A stretch of 64,000 nt of DNA from Agrobacterium larrymoorei (lineage in GTDB: Bacteria > Pseudomonadota > Alphaproteobacteria > Rhizobiales > Rhizobiaceae). The stretch lies in NCBI RefSeq assembly GCF_013322225.1, contig NZ_JAAMFB010000022.1:1-64000 (forward strand), read 5' to 3'. The notes beneath the pieces are model-generated. The model saw only the letters and a program-made list of their open reading frames with translations. It was not told where the DNA came from and did not search any database. Position 1 is the stretch's first letter. Each line of letters begins with the position of its first letter. Both the position numbers and the translations under genes were made by a program. This document shows positions 1 through 8,200 of this stretch, piece after piece.

Positions 1-365
1 CAGTCCCAATGTGGCTGATCATCCTCTCAGACCAGCTATGGATCGTCGCCTTGGTAGGCCTTTACCCCACCAACTAGCTAATCCAACGCGGGCTCATCCA
101 TCCCCGATAAATCTTTCCCCCGTAGGGCGTATGCGGTATTAATTCCAGTTTCCCGGAGCTATTCCGCAGAGATGGGTAGATTCCCACGCGTTACTCACCC
201 GTCTGCCACTCCCCTCCATCAAGAAAGCTTCTTAAAGAAGCATTCTTAGATCTTCTTCCTTTCAAGGAAAATTCCTTCAAGCTTGCTTGAAGGAGGGGCG
301 TTCGACTTGCATGTGTTAAGCCTGCCGCCAGCGTTCGTTCTGAGCCAGGATCAAACTCTCAAGTT
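1..365 (-). rRNA. rrs: 16S ribosomal RNA, 5' part (runs off the left edge)
   Basis: Read on the minus strand this is the 5' end of small-subunit rRNA. The mature 5' end lies near position 365, followed by the conserved GAGTTTGATCCTGGCTCAG, the AACACATGCAAGTCGAACG block before V1, and the GGCGGACGGGTGAGTAA-type segment. The gene continues beyond position 1, so only about 365 of roughly 1,500 bases are seen. The V1 hairpin (helix 6) is abnormally long; see the separate entry. The sequence outside V1 is of Rhizobiaceae type. Confidence 0.97.
215..294 (-). other. 80-nt insert in the V1 hairpin (helix 6) of 16S rRNA
   Basis: Related Rhizobiaceae usually have CCCC-GCAA-GGGG at the tip of helix 6. 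Here the four-base loop is replaced by 80 bases between the CCCC and GGGG arms (211-214 and 295-298). The insert is made of nested inverted repeats: a CCTTCAAGC/GCTTGAAGG pair, a TTTCCTTGAAAGGAA arm and a GCTTCTTTAAGAAGC arm. It is AT-rich against its surroundings. From family knowledge, Rhizobium tropici type A strains carry a comparable insertion of about 72 bp at this place. Whether this one is excised from mature rRNA, like an intervening sequence, cannot be told from DNA. Confidence 0.9.
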
Positions 366-783
366 GAGAATTCAATCTTGAACAAAATCACGTCATTCTG
401 AATCGACGAGAACTTCACACCAATCTCAAGACCATCAACACGCTTCACAGCGCGCAAAATGGACAGCTTCGGTCCCGCCATTGCAAAGCAATGGCGAAAG
501 GTATCGAAGCCAATCAAGATCAGGTGTATTCTCATTAAAACGTGACCGTCAAAGTCTATTCCAGAAACCAGTATCTCTACCAGTCCCGCAAGCCTCGCCG
601 CCCACGTTTCTCTTTCTTCTCATATTCAATTGTCAAAAAACTGACACATCTAAGCGTCACAAAATCAACCTCACCAAGCCTAAACCCGGCAAAACAACAA
701 GCAACCCGCTCATCATATCGTGATTTCTTTAGAACGAGGAACTTCGTCGCCAGCAGCGCCGCCGCCCTCGTCAGTGAGCGGAC
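366..783 (-). other. rRNA operon leader
   Basis: About 410 nt lie between the predicted rrn promoter and the 16S 5' end. The only clear structure is a perfect hairpin at 476-496 (CGCCATTG, loop CAAAG, CAATGGCG). Short reading frames in this stretch have no coding character, no convincing ribosome-binding sites and overlap each other, so I read it as untranslated leader containing processing and antitermination signals. Confidence 0.75.
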
Positions 784-812
784 TTATAAGGGAAGGCCTT
801 GGACATAGTCAA
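784..812 (-). promoter_or_regulatory. rrn promoter, sigma-70 type
   Basis: On the minus strand a TTGACT -35 element (807-812) is followed after exactly 17 bases by TTATAA (784-789). It points into the 16S gene and predicts a transcript start near 777. The upstream side (813-880) is strongly AT-rich with A and T runs, as expected for an UP-element-like region of an rRNA promoter. Confidence 0.75.
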
Positions 813-1123
813 CAGCGCTTTTTCATAAAAATGAGAAAAACAAATATCCATATGTTTTTGCTAGGCTATTTCAAATTTTACCACCAACTCACCTAACGAA
901 AGCACCTCAAACACCTCTTCTGGCCCTTCAAACGGAAACAGCATAGAGACACGCCACTTTTTCGCCGCGAGTTGCCCATATCTGCATCTCTTAACGAATG
1001 GTTACATGAAAGCAGGGGACGCAGCCTCATCGAACCCTGCAATGTTTGACTCGCGACTTCGAAAGTTGCACACCTTCCTTAGACGGGTTCAGGAGATCAA
1101 ATGCAAAACGGGTCGCTAAAGGC
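813..1123. other. Intergenic region between rrn promoter and M23 peptidase gene
   Basis: This 311-base stretch holds the AT-rich upstream part of the rrn promoter (about 815-885) and presumably the promoter of the rightward peptidase gene. I see no convincing RNA gene or small protein. A TTG at 1046 could extend the peptidase by 26 residues, but it lacks a good ribosome-binding site. Confidence 0.5.
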
Positions 1124-3064
1124 ATGACGTCGGATCGGGATATGATCCGTTCGCTCGGCACCGAGCCGCCCATATTGGCGGAAGGGCGACGAGCCCCTGA
1201 TCGTCGAGAAATCTCCCTTCGCTGGCTCAGCGGCACCTTCCTGACAGGCATCACCTCTTCCATTTTGATGGGCGTCGCGTTGTTCGCAGCCCTCGACGGG
1301 CGTCAGCAGCTCGCTATTCCAGCTGAGGCCTTTGCCCGTAGCGATATGGAGCAATCCGCTTCCGAGACCGTTCGTCGCGGCATACGCCTTGTGGCTCCCA
1401 ATATCGCTGCACGGCCTTCCGACCGATCCGTGTTGGAGGTTTCTACTGTCATTCACGATGGTGACAAGGAAGTGGTACGCAAGGTGCCCTTCGCTCATGT
1501 GAAGATCGCGCTCGCTGCCAACTACAATTCTCAGGAAGAATACCCACCCTTCGATCCGCTCAATATCTTTGCAACGGATGAAGAGAATGAACCGTCTGCC
1601 GCCAGCAGAACCGGCACCATCTACGGCTCCGAAGTGGAATCGGAAGTCAGCCTGAAGACGGTGGCGTTTCCGACGCGAAGCAGCAAATTCGCCTATGCAA
1701 GTTCGATGAGTTTCGATGAGGTCGAGGAAGCAGTTCGTTCCAACGGCTCCATATTGACGGATGGTAACGAACAGCTTGCGGCCCTTTATTATATCGATCC
1801 GCGTCGCTTCGAGGCCGATGAAGACGTCGATATCACTGCCGGACTGTCCGCACGCGTGGTCGAGCAGAACATGTCCGTTTCCACGCCCCAGGCTGCGACC
1901 GTTCAACTACCGGAATATGCAGATGATGTGATTCCCGTGCGCCAGGCAGAAAAGATCGAGGAAGCTCTCTTCGGGGCGGGCTACTCCAAAGAACAGGCAA
2001 AGCAGACATCGAAGGCGCTGGCTGCGGAGTACGGATCGTCCGACGCGGAGGCGGGTGACGTCCTGCGGGTGGGCATCATCCAGAACGATGAACAGGCCGA
2101 CATCGTACGCATCAGCCTTTACCGCAAGTCACGGCACGTCATGACGGTGGCTACGAATGACGACAAGGTTTTCGTGCGCGCAAGTGAACCGCCGCAACTC
2201 GATGCAGTTGCAAGCGCTTTTGAGGGCGGCAACACTATACTCAATACGAACCGCGATCTCCCGCGGGTTTATGACGGCGTCTACAAGGCAGCGCTTGCAT
2301 ACGGGATGAACCAGACGATGGTTTCCCAGCTGATCAAGCTTCTGGCAAGCAGCGTCGATTTTCAGGCTCAGCTGAAGCCGACGGATGCACTTGAAGCTTT
2401 CTTCTCCGTTGAAGGACCGGACGGCAAGGCGACACCGCAATCCGAGTTGCTCTATGTCAACGCGAAGTTCGGTGACAATGAAACCCGCTTTTATCGCTTC
2501 CAGAATTCCGACGATGGAAGCGTCGATTATTTCGATGGTGAAGGCAAGAGTATCCGCCAGTTCCTGATCCGTAACCCGGTTCCGAATGGCCGCATGACAT
2601 CTGGCTTCGGCATGCGCCGTCACCCTATTTTGCGGTATAGCCGGATGCATACCGGTACCGACTGGGCGGCTCCCCGCGGCACGCCGATCATCGCAACCGG
2701 TAACGGGGTCGTGGAAAAGGCTGGCTGGGCTTCCGGCTACGGAAACCAGACGTTGATCCGCCATGCGAATGGCTATGTATCATCTTATAATCACCAGAAC
2801 GCCATCGCCAAGGGTGTCGTCGATGGCGCGCGTGTCACACAGGGTCAGGTCATTGGTTATGTAGGATCGACAGGTCTATCGACCGGCGCGCATCTTCATT
2901 ACGAGCTGATCGTCAACGGCACGAAAGTCGACGCAATGAAGGTACGTCTTCCCGGTGGAAAATCACTTTCTGGGGAAGCGCTCGCCCGATTCTCTGATGA
3001 GAAGCGGCGAATCGACGCCTTGCTCAACACCGATGGCAAGTCCGATCAGGTCGCGAGCAGATAA
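1124..3064 (+). CDS. Membrane-anchored M23 family metallopeptidase
   Basis: This is a 646-residue peptidoglycan endopeptidase of the M23 (lysostaphin/LytM) family, inferred to act in the periplasm on cell-wall crosslinks. One transmembrane anchor lies at residues 39-57 (FLTGITSSILMGVALFAAL). A long periplasmic region of about 400 residues with no motif I recognise follows. The catalytic domain spans about 490-600. The zinc ligands are visible as HTGTD (H509, D513) and HLHYE (H590, H592), so it is likely active rather than a LytM-type activator lacking ligands. I chose the ATG at 1124 because a short AAAGG lies just upstream and the following MTSDRD...RSLG start suits rhizobial relatives as I remember them; a TTG at 1046 is the alternative. 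It ends at a terminator shared with clpB. Confidence 0.88.
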   Translation: MTSDRDMIRSLGTEPPILAEGRRAPDRREISLRWLSGTFLTGITSSILMGVALFAALDGRQQLAIPAEAFARSDMEQSASETVRRGIRLVAPNIAARPSDRSVLEVSTVIHDGDKEVVRKVPFAHVKIALAANYNSQEEYPPFDPLNIFATDEENEPSAASRTGTIYGSEVESEVSLKTVAFPTRSSKFAYASSMSFDEVEEAVRSNGSILTDGNEQLAALYYIDPRRFEADEDVDITAGLSARVVEQNMSVSTPQAATVQLPEYADDVIPVRQAEKIEEALFGAGYSKEQAKQTSKALAAEYGSSDAEAGDVLRVGIIQNDEQADIVRISLYRKSRHVMTVATNDDKVFVRASEPPQLDAVASAFEGGNTILNTNRDLPRVYDGVYKAALAYGMNQTMVSQLIKLLASSVDFQAQLKPTDALEAFFSVEGPDGKATPQSELLYVNAKFGDNETRFYRFQNSDDGSVDYFDGEGKSIRQFLIRNPVPNGRMTSGFGMRRHPILRYSRMHTGTDWAAPRGTPIIATGNGVVEKAGWASGYGNQTLIRHANGYVSSYNHQNAIAKGVVDGARVTQGQVIGYVGSTGLSTGAHLHYELIVNGTKVDAMKVRLPGGKSLSGEALARFSDEKRRIDALLNTDGKSDQVASR

Positions 3065-3067
3065 TAA

Positions 3068-3098
3068 AAAAGGGCCCTTAACCAGGCCCTTTCCTTTT
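3068..3098. terminator. Bidirectional terminator between M23 gene and clpB
   Basis: The arms AAAGGGCC and GGCCCTTT enclose an eight-base loop. A-rich sequence lies on the left and T-rich on the right, so it can stop both converging transcripts. Confidence 0.8.
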
Positions 3099-3103
3099 TG
3101 ATT

Positions 3104-5722
3104 TTACGCTGCGCTGGCGGTTTCCACATTCACGTGGGACGGCTTGACCTTGAACAGCAGTCTATCGGTTCCAGACGTTACTTTTACGTGCGCGCCGTCC
3201 GGGATTTCCCCGCCCAGAATCATCTCCGCAAGACGATCCTGCACCGACTTCTGAATGACGCGCTTTAGCGGACGAGCGCCATAGGCCGGGTCGTAACCCT
3301 TATTCGCCAACCAGATACGAGCGTCCTCATCCAGATCGAGCGTGATCTTACGATCGCTGAGCAGCGTGAGGAGGCGTTGCAACTGGATATCGACGATAGC
3401 GCCCATCTCATTCCTATGCAGGCGGTGAAACAGGATGATGTCGTCGACGCGGTTCAGGAACTCGGGGCGGAAATGCGACCGTACCCGTTCCATCACCAAC
3501 TCACGCACAGAATCCACATCGTCATTATCGCTCATCTGCGTCAGGAATTCCGAACCCAGATTCGATGTCATGATGATGATGGTATTCTTGAAGTCGACGG
3601 TGCGACCTTGACCGTCCGTGAGACGTCCGTCATCCAGAACCTGAAGCAGAACGTTGAACACGTCAGGATGCGCCTTCTCGATCTCATCGAACAGCACGAC
3701 CTGATACGGACGGCGACGAACCGCTTCGGTCAAAGCTCCACCTTCCTCATAGCCGACATAGCCTGGAGGCGCACCGATCAACCGGGCAACGGAGTGTTTC
3801 TCCATATATTCCGACATGTCGAGGCGAACCATCGCAGTTTCGTCATCGAACAGGAAGCGTGCCAGCGCCTTCGTCAACTCGGTTTTGCCGACACCGGTCG
3901 GGCCGAGGAAGATGAAAGAGCCAATCGGGCGGTTCGGATCCTGCAGGCCCGCACGCGAACGGCGAACCGCTCTTGAGACAGCCTGCACAGCTTCGCCCTG
4001 ACCGACCACGGACTTGCCGAGCTCGTCTTCCATACGAAGCAGCTTTTCACGCTGACCTTCCAGCATTTTGTCCACTGGGATACCGGTCCAGCGGGAAACG
4101 ACGTGTGCGATATTATCCGCCGTCACCACTTCCTGGACCATCGACCCGGAACCGCTGCTATCGCGCTCTTCTGCGGCAGCAAGTTCTTTTTCAAGGCCTG
4201 GTATGATGCCGTAGGTAAGCTCGCCCGCACGCTGGAACTGGCCGCTGCGCTGAGCCGTCGCCAGCTCGGTGCGTGCCTCGTCCAGTTGCTTTTTCAGGTC
4301 TGCGGCATGACCGAGCTTCTGTTTTTCCGCCTGCCAGCGGGCCGTCAGGGCGTCTGCTTTCTCTTCCGTATCGGCCAGCTCATCCTCGAGCTTCTTCAAG
4401 CGGTCGGCGGAAGACGAATCCGTTTCCTGCTTGAGAGCTTCCCGCTCGATTTTCAGCTGAATGATACGGCGATCCAGTTCGTCCAGCTCTTCAGGCTTGG
4501 AATCCACCTGCATGCGGAGGCGCGAAGCGGCCTCGTCCATCAGGTCGATTGCCTTATCCGGCAGGAAACGGTCGGTTATATAACGGTTCGACAAGGTAGC
4601 AGCCGCAACCAGGGCCGAATCCGAAATTCGAACCTTGTGGTGCTGCTCGTACTTTTCCTTCAAGCCACGAAGAATGGAGATCGTATCCTCGACCGTAGGC
4701 TCGTCAACCACGACGGGCTGGAAACGACGCGCAAGAGCCGGGTCCTTTTCGACATGCTTGCGATATTCGTCCAGCGTGGTCGCGCCGACGCAGTGGAGTT
4801 CGCCACGCGCCAGAGCGGGTTTCAGCAGGTTGGAAGCGTCCATGGCGCCGTCCGCCTTGCCAGCGCCAACAAGCGTGTGCATCTCATCGATAAAGAGAAT
4901 GATGCCGCCACTTTCTGCCTGAACTTCGTTCAGAACAGCCTTCAGGCGCTCCTCGAACTCTCCACGATATTTCGCGCCAGCAATCAGCGCACCCATATCG
5001 AGCGCCATCAGCTTCTTGTCTTTCAGGCTTTCTGGCACATCGCCATTTATGATGCGCAGCGCAAGGCCTTCGGCAATCGCCGTTTTACCGACGCCGGGCT
5101 CACCGATCAGAACCGGATTGTTCTTCGTGCGGCGCGACAACACCTGGATCGTGCGGCGAATCTCATCGTCGCGACCAATCACGGGATCGAGCTTGCCGTC
5201 TCGCGCCTCGGCCGTCAGATCGCGCGCGAATTTCTTCAGGGCATCGAAGCCCTGTTCGGCATTGGCACTATCGGCCGTGCGGCCTTTGCGAATGTCATTG
5301 ATAACCTGATTGAGGGCCTGCGCAGTGACGCCAGCCTTCTTCAACGAAGATGAAGTGGAGGCAGAGCTTTCGATGGCAAGCGCCTGCAAAAGCCGCTCGA
5401 CCGTTACGAAGCTATCGCCAGCTTTTTTGGACAGGTCTTCAGCGGTCGAAAAGACCTTCGCCAACGGTCCGGTGAGTGAAAGCCCACCATTACCGCCGGA
5501 AACTTTCGGAAGTTTCGCCAAAGCTGCATCGTTTGCCAGCCGCGCTTCCTTCGCGTTACCGCCAGCGCGCTCGACCAAGGATGCAGCCATGCCCTGGTCA
5601 TCGTCCAGCAGGACTTTCAATACATGCTCGGCAGCGAATTGCTGGTGGTTTTCCGCAAGCGCATAGGTCTGCGCCGACTGAAGAAATCCACGTACACGCT
5701 CGGAATATTTTTCAATATTCAT
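3104..5722 (-). CDS. clpB: ATP-dependent disaggregase ClpB
   Basis: ClpB is a hexameric AAA+ chaperone that, with DnaK/DnaJ, pulls proteins out of aggregates after stress. The 872-residue product has the full family layout: N-terminal Clp repeats (residues 1-150), first ATPase domain with GEPGVGKT near 205-213, a long coiled-coil middle domain (about 400-530, rich in E, K, L and A), and a second ATPase domain with GPTGVGKT near 605-613 followed by the C-terminal small domain. I place the start at the ATG at 5722 ([13 protein letters not shown]), which matches the family and has an AAGAGGAG ribosome-binding site; the frame is open for 13 codons further upstream. A possible heat-shock promoter lies about 150 bases upstream. 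Confidence 0.97.
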   Translation of the reverse strand: MNIEKYSERVRGFLQSAQTYALAENHQQFAAEHVLKVLLDDDQGMAASLVERAGGNAKEARLANDAALAKLPKVSGGNGGLSLTGPLAKVFSTAEDLSKKAGDSFVTVERLLQALAIESSASTSSSLKKAGVTAQALNQVINDIRKGRTADSANAEQGFDALKKFARDLTAEARDGKLDPVIGRDDEIRRTIQVLSRRTKNNPVLIGEPGVGKTAIAEGLALRIINGDVPESLKDKKLMALDMGALIAGAKYRGEFEERLKAVLNEVQAESGGIILFIDEMHTLVGAGKADGAMDASNLLKPALARGELHCVGATTLDEYRKHVEKDPALARRFQPVVVDEPTVEDTISILRGLKEKYEQHHKVRISDSALVAAATLSNRYITDRFLPDKAIDLMDEAASRLRMQVDSKPEELDELDRRIIQLKIEREALKQETDSSSADRLKKLEDELADTEEKADALTARWQAEKQKLGHAADLKKQLDEARTELATAQRSGQFQRAGELTYGIIPGLEKELAAAEERDSSGSGSMVQEVVTADNIAHVVSRWTGIPVDKMLEGQREKLLRMEDELGKSVVGQGEAVQAVSRAVRRSRAGLQDPNRPIGSFIFLGPTGVGKTELTKALARFLFDDETAMVRLDMSEYMEKHSVARLIGAPPGYVGYEEGGALTEAVRRRPYQVVLFDEIEKAHPDVFNVLLQVLDDGRLTDGQGRTVDFKNTIIIMTSNLGSEFLTQMSDNDDVDSVRELVMERVRSHFRPEFLNRVDDIILFHRLHRNEMGAIVDIQLQRLLTLLSDRKITLDLDEDARIWLANKGYDPAYGARPLKRVIQKSVQDRLAEMILGGEIPDGAHVKVTSGTDRLLFKVKPSHVNVETASAA

Positions 5723-5877
5723 ATCATCATCTCCTCTTACCGCCCTGCCCGCTTTCGGCACAGACCGGATTGTTTGGAATGAGGCCCCCTTGAGCGGCAG
5801 GCCTTTTCGGAAACTGGAACCATCGTTCGAAGCTCCGGAAGCAGCAGGTTCTTTTCAACCCGCTTCTATCGTCGATG

Positions 5878-5906
5878 ATATGGTATGGAGATTGCGCGCT
5901 TTAAAG
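5878..5906 (-). promoter_or_regulatory. Candidate RpoH (sigma-32) promoter of clpB
   Basis: On the minus strand CTTTAA (5901-5906) is followed after 17 bases by CCATAT (5878-5883). This resembles the alphaproteobacterial heat-shock pattern CTTGAA/CTTGAC-N17-C(C/T)ATAT with one -35 mismatch. It lies upstream of clpB in the right direction. The match is by eye and short, so confidence is limited. Confidence 0.35.
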
Positions 5907-5978
5907 AGCATGAGATCGTCACGTTGCAAAATTTCGACAGTCCCAAGGTCTTGAGAGAATGCAGGGGTTTCGTCCGTT

Positions 5979-7967
5979 TCAAGCCTGCTGCATGACCTTC
6001 ATCAACATATCGGCCTGCAAGCGCGACGATATGGCTTCAAAGCCGCGATTGGCGATGATTGACCGGCCCTCAGCGTCAGCTATCAGTGCCTTGCATCGTT
6101 CCACAAGACCATCGTAACGCTCGATGGCGACACCCTCCTTGAAGGATGAAAGGTCTGGATCATGAATATTTCCTTCGCTGAGAACGCAAACCCCGTTGGC
6201 CAGCAGATAGGAAATCCTGACGATCTCGAAAACCGCGCTTTCATAATGGTGGATGTTTATGACGACTTTCGCTCTCGCAATCGCCTCGTCTCGCTCTTGT
6301 CCGTACACGTTGAATAGCGGCTTTACGTTCAGGCCTTCATCGCGTAGCGCCACCAGAATGTCGCGCCTGCGGTCATTCATCGAACCATAGAACAGGACAT
6401 CGATGTCTTTTTCGTGATTTTGCGGGATACGTGTCAGACGCTTGCTGTAACCCACCTCCAGCACGCGGGCGTGCGTAATGCCTTTGCCCGCCAGATTTTC
6501 CCTGTTGCGCTGGCTGTAATCCAGCACCGGGAGAGTTTTCAGCACGGCTGTATAACGTTCGTTTATCCAGGTACTGTCTGCCGAGACCTGCTCCAGATTC
6601 ATGATCACGCTGCCTTTCGGCATGCGAGACGCCACCTCGCTCGTGAGCAGATTAGCGCCGTAGATGATCGGCGAACGACCAGCAAACTCACCAACCTGAC
6701 GAATGATGGGCGCGGAACCGCCAAGTTCTTCGAAGGCTCCCTGAAGCCCCTGCGCGACCTCGTCGAAAGCTTGACTATGCGTGTAACCCGGGGGGGTGAC
6801 GATCCAGATGCAATGCCGGTTCTTATGCGCCTCCCACCCACCTACAAACGGGATCAAACGGGGATCGACGGGAGCAGGTATGGCGGGAGCGGCAGGCACC
6901 GGTGCAACAGGCTGCTTCATTGCCGTCAATGCCGCAGCATAGGGTGGAGGCAAAGATTTGTCTCCACGGCTGCACGCACTGCCGATGCCCTGCGGCGACG
7001 CTTCCCGGTGCATACGCGGCATCCAGGTCGGGGGATCATCGCCATGCCATATAAGCTGCGGCTGCTTGACGATCGGCATGCGCGTTTCCTGCCATGCTTC
7101 CAGATAGGCCTTGTCCTTGCTTTGCAGAAACTCTTCCTTGCACTCGAAAAGGCTGTGCAGATAACGACCGACGCGTCCGCCGAACCTCCATTCGAAATCT
7201 TCCGCAGATGGGACGAACGCGGATACGGTCATTCCGCTTGCCACTGCATGGGGAATGTAAAGGCCCAGAAGACGTTCGATAACGAAGGGCCGCATCGCGG
7301 CATCCGCGTCACGGCTGTAGTTTGCGTTTCCGCTATAGGCCTTACCCACCGGTGTTCCCAGTTCCGCTTCCCGTTCAAGCGAATCCAATACGTGTTCACA
7401 GAAGGCAAAATAGCCCTGCCAGAATCTTCGGTTTGCAACGAAGTAGTTGCAGAAGAAAAAGGACGTTCGACCCTGCGGAGCAGCAATCGGATAACCCTTG
7501 TTTTGCAAATACTGAAAAATGGGATTCATGCCGGGATGACCGCCCATCATCGCATGTTCCCAGACATTGCTGTAAATCGCGGCGTGGCCGATCAGCGGAT
7601 TGTAGAGATAGGCATCTGCACCGCTCTTTAGCGCGAGCTCCGCTTCCGAAATGAACGACGTCAGCGTCGAAACGGACTTTAGTTCGAACTTGCTGGAGAC
7701 CAGCCCCCAGAACATGTTTTCAGGCAAATCGACAGCCGCATGGTGCTGGTCGAGAATACGGAAAAGTTCATATTCGCGGGTGCCGGACTGCGTATTGAAC
7801 GAGATGTCGAAGGCAAGCGCGAGAGGATCAATGCCCTGAAGCTGGCCCGCATCGAGATACGGCTGGTAAACGAGAACTCCACCCGTCTGCTCGGCCCTTT
7901 CGTTCAACTGCTGGAGATCCGGCAGGCCGACGGGCATTATCGGGGGGGAAGGCTGGTTTATCGTCAA
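5979..7967 (-). CDS. Two-domain glycosyltransferase-like protein
   Basis: This 662-residue protein seems to have two parts joined by a Pro/Ala-rich linker (about 335-370). The C-terminal part (about 375-662) resembles GT4/GT1-type sugar transferases with a second Rossmann lobe: a VLFYGSMNDRRRDIL segment, then INIHHYE and the acidic FEIVRISYLLANG stretch typical of CgeB/Glyco_trans_1-like families. The N-terminal part (1-330) contains AYLYNPLIGHAAIYSNVWEH and SFFFCNYFVANRRFW segments and resembles putative glycosyltransferases of capsule or LPS loci, but I cannot name its family. The start is a TTG at 7967 with GAGGAAAC seven bases upstream; the next ATG is at 7937. It is divergent from the methyltransferase/RgpF-type pair, and I infer a joint role in surface polysaccharide assembly. 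Confidence 0.7.
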   Translation of the reverse strand: MTINQPSPPIMPVGLPDLQQLNERAEQTGGVLVYQPYLDAGQLQGIDPLALAFDISFNTQSGTREYELFRILDQHHAAVDLPENMFWGLVSSKFELKSVSTLTSFISEAELALKSGADAYLYNPLIGHAAIYSNVWEHAMMGGHPGMNPIFQYLQNKGYPIAAPQGRTSFFFCNYFVANRRFWQGYFAFCEHVLDSLEREAELGTPVGKAYSGNANYSRDADAAMRPFVIERLLGLYIPHAVASGMTVSAFVPSAEDFEWRFGGRVGRYLHSLFECKEEFLQSKDKAYLEAWQETRMPIVKQPQLIWHGDDPPTWMPRMHREASPQGIGSACSRGDKSLPPPYAAALTAMKQPVAPVPAAPAIPAPVDPRLIPFVGGWEAHKNRHCIWIVTPPGYTHSQAFDEVAQGLQGAFEELGGSAPIIRQVGEFAGRSPIIYGANLLTSEVASRMPKGSVIMNLEQVSADSTWINERYTAVLKTLPVLDYSQRNRENLAGKGITHARVLEVGYSKRLTRIPQNHEKDIDVLFYGSMNDRRRDILVALRDEGLNVKPLFNVYGQERDEAIARAKVVINIHHYESAVFEIVRISYLLANGVCVLSEGNIHDPDLSSFKEGVAIERYDGLVERCKALIADAEGRSIIANRGFEAISSRLQADMLMKVMQQA

Positions 7968-8200
7968 CTTACGTTTCCTCGGCTGTTTTCGAGCAAGGCT
8001 CGAGCGCGCTCAATTCCATGGTGCTCTCCCGGCATTATCTCCCCTCAATCTTGCGCCACCCTGTTTGCTGCGGTCTGCACAAACCCGTTCAAACAAGGTA
8101 AGGCCCGCTAAAGCTTGATCTGCAAAAACACCGCGTATGTCTAAAGACCGTGGGAGCCAAGACTTTGATCCTGCGACAAACGAGCAGGATTCATCTTCCC
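7968..8200. promoter_or_regulatory. Divergent intergenic region of the polysaccharide locus
   Basis: These 233 bases separate the leftward glycosyltransferase-like gene from the rightward methyltransferase and must hold promoters for both. No clear operator or terminator is visible. Confidence 0.4.

Noticed and set aside
481-808. Two overlapping short reading frames in the rRNA leader
   Set aside because: They lie in the rrn leader on the opposite strand, overlap each other in different frames and have no ribosome-binding site or plausible protein composition.
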